The position numbers and the translations under genes were made by a program. From VGNY01 sp964549635 (GTDB lineage Bacteria; Chloroflexota; Dehalococcoidia; GIF9; UBA5629), in the NCBI GenBank assembly GCA_964549635.1, contig CAZJVJ010000012.1:1-38037 (forward strand): a DNA stretch of 38,037 nt, written 5' to 3'. Every line of letters starts with the position of its first letter. The first letter of the stretch is position 1. The notes beneath the pieces were generated by a model that had not been told where the DNA came from, made no database searches, and worked only from the letters and a program-made list of their open reading frames with translations. This document shows positions 31,537 through 38,037 of the stretch, one piece after another.

Positions 31537-32775
31537 TTAGTCTCCAGGCTCTAACTTGTATCTTGATGATGATTTGACCATGAGTATGACGGTAACTGAG
31601 ACAGCAGTAAGCCCACAAAAAAACAACCATATGAGCTGGTAGCTTCCTCTCACATCGAAAGTCCATCCAGCCAGAATGGGCCCCAGGATACCACCAATTG
31701 AGGAAACACCCATTATCGTCCCGAGTGATTTTCCAAAAGAACTTCTGCCAAAATATTCGCTCATCATGGCCCCCCTCAAAGTGACACCACCACCATGGGC
31801 TAGAGAAAAGCATATAATAAAAAGGAACATTGCTAGCCACATATATGAATATGATAGTGCAAGCATTCCTAACCCTGTTAGGCCATAAGTAATAGCCATA
31901 AGATATCTTTTATCAAAGGTATCCCCAAGCCAGCCAAATCCGAATCTACCGACAAGACTTACTAAGGGAATAGCTGCTGCTACAAGAGCAGCGTTTGCCC
32001 GTGATACTCCAATACTAGTTAGATAAGGCATAATATGGACTACAACTGCAGTCAGGATCATCCATCGCACTACCTCTGCAAGGCTTATAAACCATAAAGT
32101 CTTCCCTTTCATGACCTCCATGAAACTGTTTTCTATTTCGTGCAGTTTAATTTGGGAACTTGATGCCATGGCAGGCATCACATCTCCGTCGGGGAAATAA
32201 CCATATTGCTCAGGTTTATCGCGAATGACAAAAGCTAAAGGGATTCCAACCAACCACATTCCCGACGCCAGAATCACCAGGGCAGCGCGCCACCCATAGA
32301 TATCTATAAGCCAGGGAACTAAGGGTACAATCAGTCCACCAGCACCGAAGCCGCAAGCGGCGATACCAAGCGCCTTACCAATATTTCTCTTGAACCAGTT
32401 AGCCACCGCAGTAAATAATACTACGCTGGCACAACCACCTGCTCCCAATGACAGCAGGAGAAAACCGACGTATAACATGACAAGCGACCGGGTTTGACTA
32501 ATAAGAATAAGCCCGCACCCCACCGTAATAACCCCAAATAAAACCAATTTTCTCGAACCAAAGCGGTCAGCTAGAAAACCCATAAGCGGAGCTATAATCC
32601 CCATCTCTAAGCCGCGCAACGCCACACCAATCGAGACTGCCGTGTAACTCCAGCCAAATTCTTGCACTATCGGCTCAAAAAAAGCTGTAAACCCGAAAAA
32701 TATAGTACCACCAATATAGAAAGCAATGAAAAAGCTTGCTACTACTATCCACCACCCGTAGAAAACTTTTTTCAC
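31537..32775 (-). CDS. MFS transporter, carboxylate/oxalate-formate antiporter like
   Basis: 412 residues with 12 membrane helices. N-terminus FYGWWIVVASFFIAFYIGGTIFFGFTAFFEP and loops GFLADRFGSRKLV and GWLGDTFDKRYL carry the MFS A-motif-type GxLxDrxGrR. The FYGWWIVVA start is typical of the monocarboxylate/oxalate:formate family. GTG at 32775, with AAAGGA upstream; an extended -10 TGATAAAAT lies at 32836-32844 on this strand. It stands 251 bases behind the acyl-CoA synthetase gene, so it may have its own promoter while sharing the carboxylate theme. Confidence 0.9.
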   Translation of the reverse strand: MKKVFYGWWIVVASFFIAFYIGGTIFFGFTAFFEPIVQEFGWSYTAVSIGVALRGLEMGIIAPLMGFLADRFGSRKLVLFGVITVGCGLILISQTRSLVMLYVGFLLLSLGAGGCASVVLFTAVANWFKRNIGKALGIAACGFGAGGLIVPLVPWLIDIYGWRAALVILASGMWLVGIPLAFVIRDKPEQYGYFPDGDVMPAMASSSQIKLHEIENSFMEVMKGKTLWFISLAEVVRWMILTAVVVHIMPYLTSIGVSRANAALVAAAIPLVSLVGRFGFGWLGDTFDKRYLMAITYGLTGLGMLALSYSYMWLAMFLFIICFSLAHGGGVTLRGAMMSEYFGRSSFGKSLGTIMGVSSIGGILGPILAGWTFDVRGSYQLIWLFFCGLTAVSVTVILMVKSSSRYKLEPGD

Positions 32776-33026
32776 GCTAAATCCTTTCGAAATCAGGCTG
32801 ACCTAATCGTAAACGGTAGGACGGCAAACCTCTCGATTTTATCAGCTTTTCAGTGTATCCACCAGCACAAGACCTGTCCCTCATCCTTTAATGGTTCCAG
32901 CCGCTCAAAGCCAAGTCCTTAAAAATCACCCTGCAAAGTCGCCAGCCCACCTCTCTTTTCGTGATAAAAGGTGAAAACAACTACAAGCTAACAGGGCAAA
33001 AACAATTACGGGAAGTTTCAAAAAGC

Positions 33027-34589
33027 CTATTTGAGCTGCGAACAGCTGTATTTCTGCCGTAACTTTGGCTTTTCTATCTTGCCAGTAGGATTGCGCGGCA
33101 CCTTGTCAAAGATAATACGCCTAGGCCTGTAGTGTTTGGCCAGGTTTTGCTCGCAAAATGTAAATACTTCAGCTTCGGTTAACGTTTCACCAGGTCTCGG
33201 GTCAATTATAGCAACAGCTATCTCACCAAGTCTTTCATCAGGAACCCCAATCACAGCCACGTCGTATATTTTGGGATGACTATGGAGGACTTCCTCTACC
33301 TCTGCAGGATAAATGTTCTCACCGCCGGTTATTATCACGTCTTTCTTTCTATCAACCAGATAAATAAATCCCTCTTCATCCATTTTTGCCATATCGCCAG
33401 TGTATAACCAGCCATCCCTTATAGTCTCAGCAGTTTTTTCGGGATTTTTATAGTACCCCTTCATAACGCCACAACCTTTGACAATTAACTCGCCAACCTG
33501 TCCGTGGGCTACATCTCTTCCTTGCTCGTCAACAATGCGCACCTGCCAGCCAAAGCCTGCTTTTCCGATAGCTCCAACTTTCCTCTCATTTTCTATGCCT
33601 AAATGGACACACCCTGGACCCGTAGCCTCGCTCAAACCATAGTTAGTATCATACTGCATATCTGAAAAATATTTTTTCCAACGCTGAACCAAGCTGGGAG
33701 GTACTGGCTGAGCACCGATATGCATGAGCCGCCAGCAGCTCAGGTCATAGTCATCCTTCCGTAATTCACCTGTATCCAGTGCCACCAAAATATCGTGAAC
33801 CCAAGGCACTAATAACCATACTATTGTTCCTCTCTCCTTATCCACTGCCTCAAATATGTTTCGAGGATTAATTTCGGTTAGAATCGTAGCTCTAGCACCC
33901 ACAAGTAAATTGCCGAACCAGTGCATCTTGGCACCAGTATGATATAAAGGCGGCAGTATAACAAAGTTATCCTCATGAGTCTGATAATGATGAGCCTTTT
34001 CAACAACAGCAGCACAGACCATGTTTCCATGCGTTAGTAGTATCGGCTTAGGTGCTCCGGTTGTACCTGAAGTGAAATAAAGACCACACTCATCCTCCTC
34101 ATTCAACTCAATATCCACAGGGGCGGACGAGGAACTTTCTATTAAGTCTTCGAAGCTTTCCATGTTCGGAGCACGACTTTTCCCGGCCAGTATATAATGT
34201 TGTATTGTGGGTAAGTCTGCACGTACCGACTCGACCCTTTCGATGAACTCTTCCCCTAAGATTATAGCTCTTGCCTCAGCTATATCAGCACAATATTTTA
34301 AGTCTCTGCTGGTGAATCTAAAGTTGAGTGGAACCGCCCACGCCCCGGTTCTTATAATTCCAAAATAAGCCTCCAGCCAGTTAATAGAGTTCATCATCCA
34401 ATGTATAACCTTGTCATCCTTACCAATTCCCCTGCCTTTAAGAACATTGGCCAATCTATTTACCCTTTCATTTAACTCCCTCCAGTTAATTTCCTTCCGT
34501 ACTCCCTTGCTTGGCCTCAACTCAACAAGTGCTATATCATGCGGATATATTGCGGCATTCTTTGCCAGCATTTCCGATATAGTTGTCAT
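33027..34589 (-). CDS. Acyl-CoA synthetase (AMP-forming)
   Basis: 520-residue ligase of the ANL superfamily that activates a carboxylic acid to its CoA thioester. Core motifs: YFTSGTTGAPKPILLTH (P-loop A3), YGLSEATG (A5), GWLYTGDMAKMDEEGFIYLVDRKKDVIITGGENIYPAEVEEVL (A7-A8) and the A10 lysine in PTGKIEKPKLR. The substrate-binding pocket cannot be assigned; the group includes medium-chain fatty and aromatic acids. It follows dctM by 33 bases, so it is in the TRAP operon: the imported acid is probably its substrate (inference). Confidence 0.94.
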   Translation of the reverse strand: MTTISEMLAKNAAIYPHDIALVELRPSKGVRKEINWRELNERVNRLANVLKGRGIGKDDKVIHWMMNSINWLEAYFGIIRTGAWAVPLNFRFTSRDLKYCADIAEARAIILGEEFIERVESVRADLPTIQHYILAGKSRAPNMESFEDLIESSSSAPVDIELNEEDECGLYFTSGTTGAPKPILLTHGNMVCAAVVEKAHHYQTHEDNFVILPPLYHTGAKMHWFGNLLVGARATILTEINPRNIFEAVDKERGTIVWLLVPWVHDILVALDTGELRKDDYDLSCWRLMHIGAQPVPPSLVQRWKKYFSDMQYDTNYGLSEATGPGCVHLGIENERKVGAIGKAGFGWQVRIVDEQGRDVAHGQVGELIVKGCGVMKGYYKNPEKTAETIRDGWLYTGDMAKMDEEGFIYLVDRKKDVIITGGENIYPAEVEEVLHSHPKIYDVAVIGVPDERLGEIAVAIIDPRPGETLTEAEVFTFCEQNLAKHYRPRRIIFDKVPRNPTGKIEKPKLRQKYSCSQLK

Positions 34590-34622
34590 CGTTCCAGGAT
34601 ATCCTTTCTAACAAATAATTAC

Positions 34623-35927
34623 CTAATACGTGGTCAGACTGGGCAAGAAGGTAGCAACCTGGGGAAAAAGCATCAATATAACAACCATAAGTATAAGTGC
34701 TGCAAGGAACGGAAATATACCCTTAAAGATGGTTTCTAGGGGTACGTCCTGAGCAAGACCCTTGATTACGTATACGTTAATACCTACAGGTGGAGTTATA
34801 ACGCCCATCTCTGTAATTAGCACAATGATTACACCAAACCAAATCGGGTCAAATCCAAGAGCTACAACTGCAGGATAGAATATTGGAATGGTAAGTGTAA
34901 TCAGTGCCAATGCGTCCATAAAGCAACCGCCACACATGTAGATAAGAACAATAACACCCATAATAGCCATTGGTGGAAGTGGGAGACTTATTACCCACTC
35001 CGACAGTACAAGCGGGATTTTAGTCACCGCCATAAAGTGCCCAAATACCGTAGCCCCAGCAACTATGACCATGACCATACAGGTTATGCGCAGTGCATCT
35101 TTAATAGCACTCAAAAACCCATGCCAGGTCAGCTGGCGTGTCACCAGACCGATAAGCAATGCGCCCGCAGCACCAATACCTCCAGCTTGAGTCGGACTGA
35201 ACCAGCCTAAAAAAAGCCCGCTTATCACTAAGACAAACAAGGCCAGCGTCTCGATAACTCCCGTGAGCCCGCTTATCTTTTCCTTCCAGCTCGTTGGTTC
35301 ACCGGCCGGAGCAAGCGATGGATTACGCCAGCAGACAACCGCAACTGTAAGCGCAAAAAGGCTAGCGAGAATCAGTCCGGGGAAAACGCCGGCCACAAAA
35401 AGTTTGCCAATCGATTGTTCCGTTAGTATCCCATATACAATAAAGATAGTGCTGGGTGGGATAAGTATGCCCAAGCTGCCAGCAGCAGCCACAGCCCCGG
35501 TAGCCAGCGAATCATTGTAGTGGTACCTCTTCATTTCAGGTAATGATACCCTGCCCATGGCCGCAGCCGTAGCAGTGGTTGAACCACAGATGGCTGCAAA
35601 GCCTGCACAAGCAACAACAGTGGCAATAGCTAAACCTCCACGCAACCTCCCCAACATCGAATTGCTAGCTTCATAAAGTCTCTGACTGATCCCTGAGGCA
35701 GAAGCAATTGAGCCCATCAATACAAACATCGGGATCACAGTAAGTGAATAAGAGGAAAATGTGTAAAACATATCTCGAGCCAGGATGCTAAGCCCAGCCT
35801 GTGGCGAAACTAGAAAACTAAAGCCGGCAACGCCTACCAGAGCCATAGCAAAGCCAACCGGCATCCGTAAAAGGAAAAGGATGATTAGAATAAGAATGCC
35901 TATGACGCCAATGCCGACTGGGCTCAT
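34623..35927 (-). CDS. dctM: TRAP transporter large permease DctM
   Basis: 434-residue 12-helix DctM-type subunit that moves the substrate by sodium symport in TRAP transporters. It matches in length and features: FLLRMPVGFAMALVGVAGF at the start, GRLRGGLAIATVVACAGFAAICGSTTATAAAMG, the PPSTIFIVYGILTEQSIGKLF region and the later ITPPVGINVYVIKG. Its ATG overlaps the dctQ stop (ATGA), showing tight coupling. The operon continues with the acyl-CoA synthetase. Confidence 0.96.
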   Translation of the reverse strand: MSPVGIGVIGILILIILFLLRMPVGFAMALVGVAGFSFLVSPQAGLSILARDMFYTFSSYSLTVIPMFVLMGSIASASGISQRLYEASNSMLGRLRGGLAIATVVACAGFAAICGSTTATAAAMGRVSLPEMKRYHYNDSLATGAVAAAGSLGILIPPSTIFIVYGILTEQSIGKLFVAGVFPGLILASLFALTVAVVCWRNPSLAPAGEPTSWKEKISGLTGVIETLALFVLVISGLFLGWFSPTQAGGIGAAGALLIGLVTRQLTWHGFLSAIKDALRITCMVMVIVAGATVFGHFMAVTKIPLVLSEWVISLPLPPMAIMGVIVLIYMCGGCFMDALALITLTIPIFYPAVVALGFDPIWFGVIIVLITEMGVITPPVGINVYVIKGLAQDVPLETIFKGIFPFLAALILMVVILMLFPQVATFLPSLTTY

Positions 35928-36475
35928 TCCTTCATCTTCGTTACTGTTCTAATCCCCTGCACTAGCAACACCAGGAAAACCATGACAGAACAAAAGGCTA
36001 TCCCGTATACAAACGGATAGAATGGTATCCGCTCCGTCATTGAAACTTCGCCACTAACCTGAAGCGTCCGGCCGAACTCGTAGCTTGTCCAGGCGATAAA
36101 GGCAAATAATATCATGCCTGCAAGGTAAATGATGCCCCCAATAACTCTTTGGGCTATGCCTGGAAGCCTAGTTGTTAGAAACTCCACTTCGATGTGGCCT
36201 CTGATGATCTGAGTCTGCGCTATTGCAAAGGCAATTACAACTACACATGAGAAACTGACTATCTCAAAGGCACCGGGCAACGGCCAGTTGAACAGCTTTG
36301 ACCCAATTACGTCAGCCAGAATAAGAACCAGCATGCCCACTAAAGCAACGCCAGCAACCCAGTTAAGCCAGCTGCTCAAGCAATTAACTAACTTCTCAAA
36401 TCTATCCAGTCTATTCACCATCCCACGAATGTCCAAACTGGGGTGCCCGAATGGGCTTACCTCACCATCGAGCAC
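35924..36475 (-). CDS. dctQ: TRAP transporter small permease DctQ
   Basis: 183 residues with four membrane helices: residues 40-60 (WVAGVALVGMLVLILADVIG) and three further spans; IRGHIEVEFLTTRLP in the first loop and the VSMTERIPFYPFVYGIAF segment fit the DctQ pattern. The longest frame starts with GTG at 36475, without a good ribosome site; ATG at 36421 would remove an 18-residue extension that family members usually lack and may be the true start. It is placed between dctP and dctM. Confidence 0.92.
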   Translation of the reverse strand: MLDGEVSPFGHPSLDIRGMVNRLDRFEKLVNCLSSWLNWVAGVALVGMLVLILADVIGSKLFNWPLPGAFEIVSFSCVVVIAFAIAQTQIIRGHIEVEFLTTRLPGIAQRVIGGIIYLAGMILFAFIAWTSYEFGRTLQVSGEVSMTERIPFYPFVYGIAFCSVMVFLVLLVQGIRTVTKMKE

Positions 36476-36510
36476 CCCGGAGATATCCGCTAATCACTAA
36501 ACGCCAGCTT

Positions 36511-37596
36511 CTACTTCGTTACCAGCTCTTTTTCCACCCACTCAAAAGAAGCCTCCTCGCTTGGTGACTTCTTAGCCCAGTGGCCTACCCTCTCGATAAG
36601 GTATTTCTCAAAATCGGCAGCAGGTAGTCCTAAAGCCGTTTTTTCCTGTATATACTTATCTATCAGCGGCTTGGTAGCTGCTACCCACCTACTCATCTCC
36701 CCTGCTGACAGTTTGATAAGCTCTCTGCCCTCAAAACTCAAGAAGTAATCGGTAGCCGCTTTATCATAGTAAGCCCAGACCTTGCCATGCTTCTCAATCC
36801 ACTCCTCGCTGACCTCTGTGAAAACTTTTTTCACATCAGCAGGAAGTGCATTCCATTTCTCTTTGTTAATAACCACGAACATGTTGGTGGTATTGCCCAC
36901 ATCGTAACAGAGGGTAACGTATTTCACCACTTCAGCTTGTTTCCATCCTTTGAGTACCTCGCGGGGTGCGAAGCTGCCATCAACTACGCCTTTGGACATT
37001 AACTCATAAGCCTCGGGTTGTGGTTTCCCAACACCTTTGGCGCCGAGTGCCTCAACTATCTTCACACCCACACCAGTACCCCGTATTTGCAAACCTTGAA
37101 GATCCTCCAACCTGCGTACCGGCTTCTTGGTGGTGAAAATTACTCCCGGACCATGGGCATGGAAATATAGCACATGAACATCATCAAATTCTTTAGGTTT
37201 GAATTTGTTATAGAAGTCATTAGCCACCATGGTGGCTACCCAACCGTTAGGATAACCATGAGGCAAATCGATCAGTTCGCATGCCGGAAAGCGGCCAACA
37301 GTATACATTAAGCAAGACATACCTATATCAGATATGCCTTTGACCACCCCATCGTAGACCCCCGCCGCTGGTGTTAACGAGCCCCCAGGGTAATGGGTTA
37401 TCTCCACTTTGCCTTTGGTGCGTTTATTTATTTCTTGACAGAATTTCTCTGCTAGTATTGAGTGCAAATGGGTAGGTGGAAAAAAATTGCTGTAGGTCAG
37501 CTTAATGGTCTCGAGTGGTAAGGGCTTTGCGCATGCCCCAAATACCAACGAGCCAACTACCAAGACAACCAAGGCGAACAGTATACCTTTTTTCAT
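36511..37596 (-). CDS. dctP: TRAP transporter substrate-binding lipoprotein DctP
   Basis: 361 residues, the extracytoplasmic solute receptor. The signal peptide ends at VFGAC, a lipobox, so the protein is probably tethered to the membrane. Family features: FFPPTHLHSILAEKFCQEINKRTKGKVEITHYPGGSL, the carboxylate-binding Arg in LQGLQIRGTG, and the GVVDGSFAPREVLKGW region. The ligand is most likely a carboxylic acid but not identifiable. AAGGAG lies eight bases before the ATG. The gene is first in dctP-dctQ-dctM-ligase. Confidence 0.95.
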   Translation of the reverse strand: MKKGILFALVVLVVGSLVFGACAKPLPLETIKLTYSNFFPPTHLHSILAEKFCQEINKRTKGKVEITHYPGGSLTPAAGVYDGVVKGISDIGMSCLMYTVGRFPACELIDLPHGYPNGWVATMVANDFYNKFKPKEFDDVHVLYFHAHGPGVIFTTKKPVRRLEDLQGLQIRGTGVGVKIVEALGAKGVGKPQPEAYELMSKGVVDGSFAPREVLKGWKQAEVVKYVTLCYDVGNTTNMFVVINKEKWNALPADVKKVFTEVSEEWIEKHGKVWAYYDKAATDYFLSFEGRELIKLSAGEMSRWVAATKPLIDKYIQEKTALGLPAADFEKYLIERVGHWAKKSPSEEASFEWVEKELVTK

Positions 37597-37804
37597 TATT
37601 TAATCTCCTTACGTTATCGTTTTTGCGTTTGATTTTGTACGTTGTGAGAGTACCGTCTTTTAGCTGTAACTTATCTGTAAAACACCCCCTTTCATATGAA
37701 AATGCCAAACAAAGATGTAGGGAACTTTTGCCGAAGCTAGAAATTTAACAGATGGGAATGGAAATGAAGGGCAAGAACCGTCTTTTTAAGACCGTGACTC
37801 CGGA

Positions 37805-37824
37805 GTTACTGTGTCAACAGTAAC
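37805..37824. repeat. Perfect palindrome in dctP leader
   Basis: GTTACTGT-GTCA-ACAGTAAC, an 8-bp perfect inverted repeat, about 210 bp upstream of dctP. The same ACAGTAAC word occurs again at 37914-37921 beside the promoter. Confidence 0.75.
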
Positions 37825-37913
37825 TTAACCCAGAGCCACTATCGGTAGATATACTTGTTAGCCACCATCGAAATTCTGTTTCTCCGCTGACTAACCTCTA
37901 AGGGAAAAACCAA

Positions 37914-37961
37914 ACAGTAACAGTAGGCTTTATATTATATTATGTTCGTGAATTTTGTCAA
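37914..37961 (-). promoter_or_regulatory. Consensus promoter of TRAP operon with operator-like repeat
   Basis: On the minus strand TTGACA (37956-37961), 16 bases, TATAAT (37934-37939): both hexamers perfect. GTTACTGT lies at about +6 to +13 (37914-37921). The leader to dctP is about 330 nt and has no gene; 37597-38037 otherwise holds only the palindrome above and a short hairpin GTCTT-TTT-AAGAC near 37782. Confidence 0.7.
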
Positions 37962-38037
37962 TAGGTTTGTGGCTCCCCTGATCCATGGATAGGCCTTCAG
38001 GCGCAAAGCTAGTCAGATTGTAGTAAGCTTCCACCCA

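Overview
This 38 kb window looks like chromosomal sequence from an anaerobic Chloroflexota bacterium, probably a relative of the Dehalococcoidia. That placement is inferred from gene content: tandem PAC2-domain proteins, DUF2851, many small FmdB-type zinc ribbons, HrcA/CIRCE heat-shock control, a membrane pyrophosphatase of K+-independent type, a TRAP transporter and an actinobacteria-like ImuB/DUF6504/DnaE2 set. No rRNA is present to confirm it. Base composition is moderate, and GTG and TTG starts are common. Promoters are recognisable sigma-A types, often with an extended -10.

Layout. 1-3675 (minus): a membrane protease-like protein cut by the window edge, a phosphoesterase, a zinc-ribbon membrane protein and two adjacent PAC2 proteins. 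3822-5312 (plus): a PPC/DUF296 protein and tsaD, which appears leaderless. 5302-8350 (minus): an uncharacterised cluster of XRE regulator, DUF72, DUF488 and DUF2851, with the same 16-bp inverted-repeat operator before the first and last gene, plus a small orphan. 8384-13558 (plus): a heat-shock region. A consensus promoter with a near-perfect CIRCE element drives a RING-like protein, three FmdB-type zinc ribbons, a 50-residue zinc ribbon, DnaJ and an unknown protein. groES-groEL follow behind a second, degenerate CIRCE and end at a strong terminator. 13656-16768: an M16 peptidase (minus), then bioY and a metallo-beta-lactamase-fold protein (plus).

17015-19376 is a scar of mobile DNA. tRNA-Ile(GAU) is followed within 2 bases by the frameshifted end of a serine recombinase, then a sigma-region-4/HARE-HTH protein that seems to have lost its N-terminus, then about 850 bp of gene-poor sequence with an inverted repeat. 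19377-24871 holds a second DUF72 gene and, on the minus strand, an SOS-type mutasome operon (imuB, DUF6504, dnaE2). Its promoter has a perfect -35 and an overlapping GTTC/GAAC operator-like sequence. 24945-25611 is non-coding with a possible small RNA or attenuator, followed by hppA.

27885-31395 (minus) encodes a glyoxalase-II-like hydrolase and an ABC transporter cotranscribed with a membrane-anchored NEW3-domain protein. 31537-37596 (minus) is a probable carboxylate uptake and activation locus: TRAP genes dctP-dctQ-dctM, an acyl-CoA synthetase and an MFS carrier. A consensus promoter lies about 330 bp upstream of dctP, with repeated ACAGTAAC motifs.

The best candidates for undescribed biology are the XRE-DUF72-DUF488-DUF2851 cluster with its paired operators, and the CIRCE-controlled set of small zinc proteins around DnaJ.
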